Source of the DNA: Verrucomicrobiota bacterium
GTDB taxonomy: Bacteria > Verrucomicrobiota > Verrucomicrobiia > Verrucomicrobiales > Verrucomicrobiaceae
Assembly: GCA_025360015.1 (NCBI GenBank)
Contig: JANYCZ010000021.1
Span: 62,001-126,000 of the forward strand
DNA length: 64,000 bases
Direction of reading: 5' to 3'
The notes under the pieces: generated by a model
Database searches by the model: none
Told to the model about the DNA's origin: nothing
What the model saw: the letters and a program-made list of their open reading frames with translations, nothing else
Translations under genes and position numbers: made by a program
In this document: positions 45,101 to 52,131 of the stretch, one piece after another
Position numbering within the stretch: the stretch's first letter is position 1
Layout of the letters: every line of letters starts with the position of its first letter

Positions 45101-45138
45101 CGCAGTACGCGAAAGCGGGCATCCGGGTCAACTTCTAA
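39109..45138 (+). CDS. Giant autotransporter with PATR repeats
   Basis: A 2009-residue type Va autotransporter. The signal peptide is about residues 1-31 (basic MKTHHILFRKV, then AALAAILSLSLVLRPAYA). Residues about 80-460 are extremely Gly-rich (repeated GGAGGxGG units), reminiscent of PE-PGRS proteins. At about 690-1210 are at least six autotransporter-associated (PATR) repeats of the form LTLxxANTYTGATTI...GTLALSGAGSLADTSAV, about 100 residues apart, giving a long beta-helix passenger. A further Gly/Ser stretch is near residue 1400. The barrel domain occupies about 1740-2009 and ends KAGIRVNF. The ATG at 39109 is the start before the signal peptide; an in-frame ATG at 39076 would add 11 residues. 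Likely a surface adhesin under the sigma factor/kinase pair. Confidence 0.95.
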   Translation: MKTHHILFRKVPQAALAAILSLSLVLRPAYAALPGVVLTGSNAVTSANANSDGIIDGSSSTGYFVKSGSLSISNVTLQNFSTTGGSGSGGGAGFGGALFINNGATVTLNNVNFLSNNATGGTGGIGSTGGIINNLVNAVSSGSNGGNGANAPGGAAYVNGGNGGNGYNGGIGGNAVNGFGGKGGTGGGGSDGSSVTADTVKTALDVTYDGLTSGDDLTEAGIFTSIAATMTAQSIAAAAGANAGGPTTINLTAAFDALAVEFTTKATEASTGKLTKDTAKAVFDAAYLTAITVTNLAVGVAGNGGAGGNGAMGGKGSDFFGGGAGGAGGGGGNAYASSAAQGGAGGNGGYGGTGGFGAGGGAGGSGGAGGTSASGENGVQGGGGAGGLSGFGGGSGASGDGFGALAVGGSGGNAFGGGIFVRSGATLTITGNALFDGNGIHGGSGQAADANTTQGASGIGVGTDLFMMTGSTVNLDPGAGNTITFNGNAYNTSIADDSAASMIAGGGASPIAPGAGADIHIKSGLVQFNGNNVYSGHTYIEGGTLQAQDGAGIYWDSNITFKGSLTSDAVLLSSGNFTRYVGAQSNRVQWNGSGGFAASGGDLTVRLSNGQTMKWATNSFVPTGSALVLGSLYATNNVNFQNNIDLNGANRTILVTANDADLSKVAANTDQAIMNGVISNGSLTVNDANHSGILVLTAANTFAGATTINGGGLALTGKGALTSSTAVTMVSGTSLDISGITATSQTVASLAADTGTSVILGAKNLTVGDATSTTVAGVISGDGGSVTKQGTGTLTLTAVNTYTGATTITNGTVALSGAGSLADTSPVNITGGSGTFDISAISASGETIGSIAGVAGSQAVLGAKNLTAGGSADTTMAGVISGTGGSLTKTGSGKLTLTAANTYTSDTTVAAGTLALSGAGSIADTSAVKITDATSTLDISAKTGSSETVASLSSVAGSSVILGAKNLTAGDSNDTTVAGTISGTGGSYTKTGSGTTTFTGADTYTGATTISGGTLALSAGGSLSDLSAVNINSGTGVFDISGITASSETIASIAGVAGSQVFLGAKNLTAGDSSDTTMAGVISDGGIVAGTGGSLTKQGTGNLTLSGANTYTGDTTVNAGTLITSGDERIANASDLIVAAGAAFQLGGYESISSISGAGSINLQSNTLVSNANVDTTFSGVISGTDSSVLTKTGTGKLTLSGANTSTGTVNFNGGSADLTGSLESKSVNVASGVTLDSKTGGLSSLAAVNNDGTINLGSTNDTVSSYTSTGTLNGPGTLTAATYNLNGGSVVHANLGAGTITTNGNVDLYGTSAAATIVVNAASVLNLKGPELILNTATVTVNGTLNLDYTPAGTETFQKLMGSGTIHTLGNALIVADGGSFTGTLDAAGASLTTGGGSSGSGGGGGLTLGGGTTTTKSTEIDSGLTVGGGATLDSTTIIIANGSTLDLSGGGTVNFTTLSSLKGGAPGIINIGTHDFIIPFGSTLAGNIIFIGTGHVINNGTISPGFSPGFTVLAGGAQADNPGSIFNVQLAANTGVDGVDFDQKRVPGTLQVGGTLNVSGTSPVPGPAFQPVQGNSFQVISTNTSVGGHFGSIALTGSFATVTYDPTGTGVVNPNAAGFVFDLHTGKITTTGLNGATSTYADLGSNSNQRGAANALFSVATAGHPNQIDSSTIAGQLALQITDANGNSSSDLAKYTPSYYGSLADYAFMGNQSLVRSVQDRVSPMNYIPSQVSEDSLSQVPETMSVFMGYTYANLNSADAARATRNDYYMGMNLLASEDYVFGIAGSASQGSISSALGSAKSDGWGAMTFGRYTVAKSFTFFGSFGFNQQTMDLRRQTVNGMVNGSTDVTSYVGFLGVQYKGWRVGGVSIAPRMSFSYSNSKVKGFNESGAIDALNVSGYNNTRFMGEAGLSALWSTELAGHGFNLEVAASVQQYFLNTKSTMAVNVASVPSASYGVNFAKTGNTQAVIQVNAGFSITNSITSYLGYEGHFGNQTTQYAKAGIRVNF

Positions 45139-45163
45139 GCGGTTTGGAGCCTCTCCACCGTTT

Positions 45164-45260
45164 GGGTGGATGATACGCCAATCATCCACCCGGCGGCGGG
45201 GAGTGTCTCAGACAGCTTAAAAAATCAGCAGGCGCGATCTTTTCATGGGGGTCGCGCCTG
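45164..45260 (+). terminator. Two hairpins after the autotransporter gene
   Basis: GGGTGGATGAT (45164-45174) and ATCATCCACCC (45181-45191) form a perfect 11-bp stem with a 6-base loop, 25 bp after the stop. CAGGCGCGA (45229-45237) and TCGCGCCTG (45252-45260) form a second 9-bp stem followed by TTTC. Together they probably end transcription from the autotransporter gene. Confidence 0.65.
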
Positions 45261-45284
45261 TTTCATGTCTTGAAATAACGGACC

Positions 45285-45345
45285 GGCTTGTGAAAAGAGG
45301 TGGCGACAGCCCGTCCGTCTGTGGGCGTGCTGCAAATACCAGGGC
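45285..45345. repeat. Copy of the GTGGCGACAGCC interspersed repeat
   Basis: AAGAGGTGGCGACAGCCCGT then CCGTCTGTGGGCG matches the word pair at about 5930 and 8630. It lies in the 360-bp gap between the autotransporter and the convergent TlpA-fusion gene. The rest of that gap (45346-45497) contains no supported gene. Confidence 0.55.
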
Positions 45346-45497
45346 GTACGGACGCCCTCGCAGTCGGGCGGTTTGGCGGAGCGTACGTTGGAGCATGCGC
45401 CGCACTCGACGCCAAACACGCCCAACCTACGTTAAGAGCAGTCCCGCTATTCGGGAACAAGTTTATTGGAGCTCGCCATACTGCGACGAGCAGGCAG

Positions 45498-48400
45498 TTA
45501 CTTTTCCAGAAGCTTTTTCACTGCCTCGGCGACCTGTTTTGCGCCATCGGATTCGTAACCTGTCTTTACATACGCCACCTTGCCATCGGGGCCGATGACG
45601 ACGGTGTGGGGGATGCCTTCGACACCGAAGTTCTGGCCGACGCGCTGATTGGCATCGAGCGCGACTTCGAACTTCCAGCCGCGGGTTTCGAGGAAGGTTT
45701 TCACGGTCTCTTTGTCTTCGGCCTGATTGATGCCGATGAAGCGAACTTTTTTCGGATCGAAGGCGGACATTTCATCGATCATCTGGGGCAGCGCTTTGAT
45801 GCAGGGGCCGCACCAGGTGGCCCAGAAGTCGAGGACGATGACTTTGCCTTTTTCATTGGCGAGATCGAAGTCGTCACCGGCGAGCAGCGGCAGCTTGAAG
45901 GGCTTCGCGTCCTGATTGAGCAGAGGCGAGCTTTGCCCGCCGGATGCGGGAAGCACGGGCTCGGGGGCAAACTTCAGCTTCCACTCACGGAGGGCGAGCA
46001 TGGCGGCGTTGTCCGGTGGTGTGGTGGTGCGAATGACATGAATCTGCGGCAGTGGCACGCGGCAGTCACCGAGGAGCGGATGAGTGCCGAATACCGCGTC
46101 TTCAGAGAAGCGGTTCACGTTCAAACCGAGGCGTCCACCGTTGTTGAGCAGCAGCCAGTGGGTGATGACGGGCCGCTCACTTTCTTTGTCGAGGGCCTCG
46201 AAGGCGGCGCTGACGGCGTCCGCAGGCTTGATGAGCCACACGGCTGCTTTCACGCGATCACGCGGCACCTGAATGGTCTCCAAACCGGAGCGGATGGCAA
46301 AATGCTCCGCGGTGGCGGCTTCGATCACGCCACGCAGCAAATCGCCATTCGCGGCGAGCAGCGCATGGCGGGGGGGATCTTCTTTGCGGAAGCGCGGGAC
46401 GGTGAGGGCATTCTCCCTGGCGCGCGCATCCACGACCGGCACGGCCACCCGGCCAGGGGCGATGCGTGCGCTGAAGGAAGTGATCTTCGCCGTGCGCTCG
46501 CCATTTCCCCACAGGCTGAAGGGCTCGATGATGATGCCGCTGCCGGAGCGCATCTTCGAATTGAGCAGGATCTTACGCGCGGAGACGCCGTTGAAGAAGA
46601 CTTCGACCGTGGTCTCGGTGATGGCGATGCGGACGGGCATGGATCCGTTTGTGCGCAGGCGGAACTGGCGGTCCATCTGATCGCCGCTGGTTTCGAGGCC
46701 GAAGCACACCTCGCTGCCCATGTGGCCGAACAGCAGATTCATGCAGGGCGCTGCTGGATTGACACCATCGCAAAACAAACGCATGCGCATGGCGGAGAAG
46801 CCGTTGTTGTTGAACAGGGTGAAGTTGATTTCATTCACCTGCATGAAAGAAGGATGGCCCCATGAACCGCCGGCATCCAATTCGAGCCCTGCCTTGCCAT
46901 TGCGTTTCACCAGCGCGGCGCCACCACGCACGCGCTGCCAGCCTGGATCTTCGAAACCGTCGAGATTCAAAGCGGCGCCGCCGAACTGGATCGCCTGGAG
47001 CTTGTCGGCGGAGAGGTGCTTCACCGCAGACACGTCGGATTCCAGATCGATTTGTTTGGCGTCAATGGCACGCAGTCTGCCGGGGACGACATCACCGTCC
47101 TGAAGATAAAACAAGGCCTCGCTGCGGAGGCCCGGAGGCTGCTCTGCCATGGCGCGGGTGATTTCCATCTCGCCGGTGCTGACCATGGCGACTGGCTTGA
47201 GAGCGCCGACCGGCTTCCAGCGTGGCTGGGCCTCGCCGCCGGCATCCAGGGTGCCGTGGAGGACGTTTTTGTTGAGGGTGAGGGTGTCGAATTTCGCGAG
47301 GTCGATGTTTTTTGGAGTGGTTTCGGAGCCTTTGAATTCCAGGTGATGAAGGGTGGTGATTTTGAAATTCACCGGTGCCACGGCGAACGTGGTTTTGAAG
47401 GTGGCCACTTCATTGCGCACCTGCTGCAGCGTGCCATTGATCCATTCGCCATCGGTGAACCACATCTCTGTGAGCGGCGGCGCGGCCTGGGTAAACGGCG
47501 AGGCGGTGGGGGTCAGCTCCACCGCCAGCACCTTGTCCCATGGGAGGGTGGTTTCTTTGCCATCTTGAGTGCGTGCTGTGAGAGAGGTGGCATCTGCGCG
47601 CAGGGCTTTGGCTTTGAGATAGCGGCCGTCTGTGAGCTCGATGCGTGGGCGCACATCGGTGATTTCCGTGGGCAGTTTGCCGTCCCAGGCACGGATGCGC
47701 AGGGCCTCCAGCGTGAGGTCGGGCCCTTTGTTTAACAAGCTCAGGCCGGTGGGGGAGGTGTCTCTGACGACGTTGGAATTGAGCGCCTGAGCCTGTGCCT
47801 GTGCCACAGCTTCAGCCCGGACCTGGACCGCACCCTGCACTACGCCAAGCAGGGCACCAAAAAGGCCGCCGCCAGCTTTCGGGGCTGGTTTTTTTTCTTC
47901 GGCTTTCGGTTCGGGTGCCGGCTCCGGGGCCTCCACCGGCTCCTTGCTTGTTTCCGCCAGCTTCCGGCCATCCGCGCCATAGATGGAGCACAGGCCGGTT
48001 TTGCGGTTCCAGAACAATGTGAGTGTGACGCGCCGTGCATCGTCGCCGAGTTTTTGGACACTTTCAAAGACGCGGCCCTGGAGCACGACGTCATCCACCC
48101 AGGTCTCGACGATCACGCGCTCGTCATCCGCAGCCTTGAGTTCGATTTTGAACTCCGGCCTGACGGAGGAGCTCAGGGTGAACTGCATTTCCAGCTGCTC
48201 CGGCGCTTCGATGGGAAGACTTGCACGGCGATTCCAGCCCACCTGCTGCAAGGCCGCGCCTGGCACCATACGCCAGAGTTTTTCTTTGGAGGGTGTAATG
48301 TTTGCAGGGGTGGATTCGGCCCAGCCGTGGGTGCCCGCCAGCGTGGGAAGGGGCATGCCTTCCGCTTTGAGGCGCTGCACGCTGACCACTGCCTCACGCA

Positions 48401-48731
48401 GCACCTGGATGCTGCCAAAGCGCGCGGATTTCACGCTCAGTGTCTTCGCGTCCAGCCCGGTGACGGAGCCATAGAGGAGGCTGCCGTCGGCGAGGCGAAT
48501 GCTGAAGGGCTCCTCTGTTTTGGCGTCCGTCTTGAAGCGGTTTACGCGCTGCAGCACGTCCATGCTCACCTGGAAGTCTTCGCTGAACATGGGATTGCGC
48601 CAGATGACATGACCGTTTTCGGCCCCCACGAAATGACCGCCGAGCCACTCGCCATTCAGCCAGTGCAGCTCAGAGGCATGGCCGGTGATGCCTGCCAGCA
48701 TCAGCGCGGTGATGAGGTGTCTAGCGTTCAT
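45498..48731 (-). CDS. Large exported protein with C-terminal TlpA-type thioredoxin domain
   Basis: A 1077-residue protein. A signal peptide is at residues 1-19 (GITGHAS). About 930 residues of beta-rich sequence follow, with several repeated LxDGxxLxGxV-like segments (IRLADGSLLYGSVTGLDAKT, ELTDGRYLKAKALRADATSL, LQDGDVVPGRLRAIDAKQID) and a central Ala/Pro/Lys-rich linker. The last 130 residues are a TlpA/ResA-like domain: FWATWCGPCIKALPQMIDE with redox CxxC near residue 970, and GVEGIPHTVVIGPDGKV with the cis-Pro. It would act as a periplasmic thiol-disulfide reductase tethered to a binding module. It is the last gene of the MoxR-type operon and overlaps the previous gene by 11 bp. Confidence 0.88.
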   Translation of the reverse strand: MNARHLITALMLAGITGHASELHWLNGEWLGGHFVGAENGHVIWRNPMFSEDFQVSMDVLQRVNRFKTDAKTEEPFSIRLADGSLLYGSVTGLDAKTLSVKSARFGSIQVLREAVVSVQRLKAEGMPLPTLAGTHGWAESTPANITPSKEKLWRMVPGAALQQVGWNRRASLPIEAPEQLEMQFTLSSSVRPEFKIELKAADDERVIVETWVDDVVLQGRVFESVQKLGDDARRVTLTLFWNRKTGLCSIYGADGRKLAETSKEPVEAPEPAPEPKAEEKKPAPKAGGGLFGALLGVVQGAVQVRAEAVAQAQAQALNSNVVRDTSPTGLSLLNKGPDLTLEALRIRAWDGKLPTEITDVRPRIELTDGRYLKAKALRADATSLTARTQDGKETTLPWDKVLAVELTPTASPFTQAAPPLTEMWFTDGEWINGTLQQVRNEVATFKTTFAVAPVNFKITTLHHLEFKGSETTPKNIDLAKFDTLTLNKNVLHGTLDAGGEAQPRWKPVGALKPVAMVSTGEMEITRAMAEQPPGLRSEALFYLQDGDVVPGRLRAIDAKQIDLESDVSAVKHLSADKLQAIQFGGAALNLDGFEDPGWQRVRGGAALVKRNGKAGLELDAGGSWGHPSFMQVNEINFTLFNNNGFSAMRMRLFCDGVNPAAPCMNLLFGHMGSEVCFGLETSGDQMDRQFRLRTNGSMPVRIAITETTVEVFFNGVSARKILLNSKMRSGSGIIIEPFSLWGNGERTAKITSFSARIAPGRVAVPVVDARARENALTVPRFRKEDPPRHALLAANGDLLRGVIEAATAEHFAIRSGLETIQVPRDRVKAAVWLIKPADAVSAAFEALDKESERPVITHWLLLNNGGRLGLNVNRFSEDAVFGTHPLLGDCRVPLPQIHVIRTTTPPDNAAMLALREWKLKFAPEPVLPASGGQSSPLLNQDAKPFKLPLLAGDDFDLANEKGKVIVLDFWATWCGPCIKALPQMIDEMSAFDPKKVRFIGINQAEDKETVKTFLETRGWKFEVALDANQRVGQNFGVEGIPHTVVIGPDGKVAYVKTGYESDGAKQVAEAVKKLLEK

Positions 48732-49779
48732 AGATGGGCAGGAAGCGGTAGTTTAAAGCCAGGGCCAGCAGCGACATGCCGGTCTCATAATAAGCGCCAT
48801 TGCCAAAGCTGCCGTCCGCAGCCTGGCTCTCGCCGAGCGCGCGTGCCGTGGCGGCATTCCACTTTTGCCAGGAGGCATAGTCGCCCTGGAACAAGGCCTG
48901 GGCCATGTAGTAGCGGAAGTATTCCTTGTAGCTGCCTTCGCTGTGCTCAAGGCGGTCGGTGATGTGCTTGAGCGTGGCTTTGAATTCCTCGCTGTCCTTG
49001 TGCTTTGACACGGCGGCCACCAAGGTGGCGATGGCGCTGCGGTTCATGGATTCGCCAAAGCCGCCGAAGCCGCCCGAATAGGCCACGCTGCCGTCCTTGC
49101 CGGTGCTGCGTTTCATATATTCGAGTGCGGTGTCGATGACTTCATCGGGGACTGCCATGCCGGCATTGCGCGCGGCAAGGAGGCCCATGAGGACGGCACC
49201 GGTCACGGAGGTGTCAGCGTCGGTGGAGTTTGGCATGTAGCGCCAGCCACCCCAGCGATTAACCTTTTGCGCGCTGCTGGCGCAGCGGATGGCGAGATCG
49301 AGCGCCTGGCCGATGGAGCGCACGGGCTTGCCACCTTCCCACAGGAGGGACTCGTCCACCGCGCCGTAGGCTTCTGAGAGGGAGAGCATGGCAAAGCCGT
49401 GGTGGTACATGCTGTTGGGCAGGTAGCCGCTGGTGGCATCCTGGCTGCGAATGATGGCACGCAGAGCGCGGCGGATATTCGGCGCATAGCGGCCGAAGTT
49501 TGGGTCTTCACCGCTGGCGAGAAAGGCCATGAGGCAGATGCCGTCGAGGCCGGCGCCATCATGGCCGCCCTGCCAGCTGCCGGTGTCGCTTTGCTTTGAG
49601 GCGAGCCAGGCGAGGCCGCGCTCGTACACGGTTTCGACCTCTTGAGGGATCGCGCCGCCGAAGCGCAATGAAGGGTCTTGGGCTGAGATGTGTGAGGATA
49701 GAAGGAGGAATGACGAAATCAGAATGACGCCATAGCTGGCGGTCTGCAGAGGCTTCGTGATGGATGTTGGGTCATTCAT
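48721..49779 (-). CDS. Exported prenyltransferase/squalene-cyclase-repeat protein
   Basis: A 352-residue protein with an N-terminal hydrophobic leader (SYGVILISSFLLLSSHISAQ) and an alpha/alpha-barrel of the squalene-hopene-cyclase/prenyltransferase type. Repeats include RGLAWLASKQSDTGSWQGG, IIRSQDATSGYLPN, NRWGGWRYMPNSTDADTS and ARALGESQAADGSFGNG. The DxDD catalytic acid motif of cyclases is not seen; DADTS holds a similar place. Export makes terpene cyclisation unlikely, and a binding role in the MoxR-type system is more plausible. It starts 3 bp after the 782-residue gene's stop. Confidence 0.86.
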   Translation of the reverse strand: MNDPTSITKPLQTASYGVILISSFLLLSSHISAQDPSLRFGGAIPQEVETVYERGLAWLASKQSDTGSWQGGHDGAGLDGICLMAFLASGEDPNFGRYAPNIRRALRAIIRSQDATSGYLPNSMYHHGFAMLSLSEAYGAVDESLLWEGGKPVRSIGQALDLAIRCASSAQKVNRWGGWRYMPNSTDADTSVTGAVLMGLLAARNAGMAVPDEVIDTALEYMKRSTGKDGSVAYSGGFGGFGESMNRSAIATLVAAVSKHKDSEEFKATLKHITDRLEHSEGSYKEYFRYYMAQALFQGDYASWQKWNAATARALGESQAADGSFGNGAYYETGMSLLALALNYRFLPIYER

Positions 49780-49782
49780 TGG

Positions 49783-52131
49783 TCATTGATCGATGAGGAT
49801 TCCGCCATTGATGATCTGGTTGCCGTTGGCGCGTGCGCCCTGCTTCATGCGCTGCTCGTGATTGTTCTTGATGCCCTCCCAATATTGCATCGCGTCGGGC
49901 AGATCGCGTTCCTTGCAGAGCTTCCACTGCTCCGGGGTGAGGATGGCCTGCATCTCCTTGTCCGCCACGCCTGCCACAGGAACCAAGGCGTAGTAGTACT
50001 GCATGTACCACTGGAAGGACATGTAGCGCTCGATGTCCGGGAGGTAGTCGGAGAGCACCTGCTGGATGGCGGTTTCGATCTTGGCGCATTGACTGGCTGA
50101 AAGCTTGCGGCGGCGGTCGAGTTCCGAGGTGCTCATGCCGGCCATGGCCTTGAGCCGGTAGTCCTGCCGCTGATCCTTCGCCTGCTGGAGCGTTTTCTGC
50201 TGGGATTCACTCAGCGTTTTCTGCAGCGTTGTTTTCCACAGGTCCGTGTTTTGCGGCTGATTTTCGGTGCGGTTGAAACTCGCGCGCTCCGTGCCTGCCA
50301 GCGCCTGCAGGAGGTTCTTCGGTGTGGCAGTCTGCACGCTCTGGCGAACGAAGTTTTCGGTGAACTGACGCCAGTATTCCAGACTGGTCTCCACGGCCCC
50401 CTTCGCCGCCGTGGTGAGCCGGGCGATGGCGGGCTCAGGCAGGGAGAGCAGGCGTGAGGCTTCCTCGACCTGGGGCATCATCGCCGCGAGTGTCCTGCTC
50501 CGCTCGGTGAGAAACATCTTGTAAAGGTGCTGCGAGATCGCCGCCTCCATGTCCGGGACCTCGGCAAAGGTGGTGTTCATGTCGGGCAGGGAGGTGCGCG
50601 AAGAGCTGTTGTTTGAGACGATCAATTCCTTCCAATGTTTCCACTGCACCTCATCAAGAATGGGGCGCAACTTCTCCTCCTTCACCTTGCCTGCGTTTTG
50701 AAACAACTGCGCGGCATTGTAGTTCCAGTACTGCTGGCGTCTCTGATCGAGGAGCGGCTGCATCGTTTCCATCAGCAGCGGTTCCAGCTTGATGCGCTGA
50801 TCTTGGGAAAGGACGAGGATCTTGTCCATTTCCGCGAGACAGGCGCGTGAGATCGCCATGGTGGAGCGCTGCTCGCGCTGTTTGTTTTCGGCCGCCATGC
50901 GCGTGCGTTCGTCTTCAGACAGCAGCTTCTTGATCCCTTCGGTCCAGACCGGGAGTTTGCTGGCATGGAGGTCTTCGTTGATGCCAAAATAGACGTTGCT
51001 GCGGATGCGCTTGCGCTCCGTGACCGAATAATTTGCCGCCTGCTGCAGCCAGCCTTTGCGCGCCTGCTTTAGTGATTCCTGGACCGCTTGTTTCGACAGC
51101 TTTTCCAGCGCCAACTGCCGCTCCTTGTTCAAATTCAGCGACAGGACCATGCCGTCGATCTCCGTTCTCATCGCCGCCTCCATCTGCTGCTCCGCCTGCT
51201 GCTCGGAGGGCTTGATCATATCGGCCAGTTCGGCCGCCGCCTTGCCGCGTTCTTCCTTGTCGGCCTTGTGCCACTGGGTGAGAAGCTCCGCAGGCAGGAT
51301 CTTGGCCGCCGCTGCATCCCAGGTTTTGTCCCACACCTCACCGCGTGGACGATCGAAGCGGATGTAGAAAGAATTGCGGCCCATGATGTTCTCACGGGCA
51401 GCGGGCGGCAGGGTGCGCAGCATGCTGGTGGCGCGTTTTTTCTCCGCGTTGCTGAGCTGATCGAGCAGATCCTCCGCCGCTTTGTTCAAGGCGGTGACCT
51501 GAGCGTCTGAAAGTGCGAGCTTCTTCTGCATCAGCTCGATCCTAGCCTGGAGGTCTTCATTCATGGGCCCGCGTGATTCACGCACCCAGCGTTCGAGATG
51601 TGAGGAGATGTCCTTGTCCGTCTGCTGTTTTGCCTTCTCATCCGCCGCATGCCAGGTGGCGTAGCGCGCCTCGCCGAGGGTGGCTTTCAAAGCGGCAACC
51701 CACGCGGCGTCTTCGTCTGGCGGAGTCCAGTCTTCGACGGGTTCATTGGGACCTGCGACATCCGGCTTCCACATGCCGATGTGGCGGATGGCCGCCGAGT
51801 CGGAGTTGCGTGAGAGGTAGGTGCGCATCATCACCACGGCCAGCGGCTGCCAGGTTTTCAGCGTTGATTCGACGGCTTTGGCGGACTCCTCGTGGAGCTT
51901 GGTTTTTTCTTCAGGCGAGAGTTTCACAGCAGAGTCGATGGTTTTGACAACCTCCTCCATATGCGCCGTGAGCTGCTTCTGTTTTTCCGGCACGCATGAT
52001 TGTACAAAGTCTGCCAGTGTCTTTTCGACCGCTTCTGAAAGCGGCTTCTTTGATTCGGCACGCGAGGGTGTCTGTGCCTGCGTTCCACCGGAACTGGTCA
52101 GCATCACTGCCAGCAGCATCAGCTTGATCAT
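49783..52131 (-). CDS. Exported helical protein with internal repeats, unrecognised
   Basis: A 782-residue protein with a signal peptide (residues 1-19, TQA) and an otherwise almost wholly helical, charged sequence. Similar segments recur, each beginning with Leu-Ser/Asn: LSPEEKTKLHEESAKAVEST, LSDAQVTALNKAAEDLLDQL, LNLNKERQLALEKLSKQAVQ, LSQDQRIKLEPLLMETMQPL, LSASQCAKIETAIQQVLSDY. Their spacing is 125-260 residues. The pattern is like LTxxQ helical hairpins of Spy/CpxP-type periplasmic proteins, but I cannot assign a family. It overlaps the upstream 1107-residue gene by 4 bp, so the two are probably made in fixed ratio. Confidence 0.78.
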   Translation of the reverse strand: MIKLMLLAVMLTSSGGTQAQTPSRAESKKPLSEAVEKTLADFVQSCVPEKQKQLTAHMEEVVKTIDSAVKLSPEEKTKLHEESAKAVESTLKTWQPLAVVMMRTYLSRNSDSAAIRHIGMWKPDVAGPNEPVEDWTPPDEDAAWVAALKATLGEARYATWHAADEKAKQQTDKDISSHLERWVRESRGPMNEDLQARIELMQKKLALSDAQVTALNKAAEDLLDQLSNAEKKRATSMLRTLPPAARENIMGRNSFYIRFDRPRGEVWDKTWDAAAAKILPAELLTQWHKADKEERGKAAAELADMIKPSEQQAEQQMEAAMRTEIDGMVLSLNLNKERQLALEKLSKQAVQESLKQARKGWLQQAANYSVTERKRIRSNVYFGINEDLHASKLPVWTEGIKKLLSEDERTRMAAENKQREQRSTMAISRACLAEMDKILVLSQDQRIKLEPLLMETMQPLLDQRRQQYWNYNAAQLFQNAGKVKEEKLRPILDEVQWKHWKELIVSNNSSSRTSLPDMNTTFAEVPDMEAAISQHLYKMFLTERSRTLAAMMPQVEEASRLLSLPEPAIARLTTAAKGAVETSLEYWRQFTENFVRQSVQTATPKNLLQALAGTERASFNRTENQPQNTDLWKTTLQKTLSESQQKTLQQAKDQRQDYRLKAMAGMSTSELDRRRKLSASQCAKIETAIQQVLSDYLPDIERYMSFQWYMQYYYALVPVAGVADKEMQAILTPEQWKLCKERDLPDAMQYWEGIKNNHEQRMKQGARANGNQIINGGILIDQ

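Noticed and set aside
45300-46865. 521-codon open frame antisense to the TlpA fusion
   Set aside because: It covers the thioredoxin domain on the other strand and has no domain of its own.
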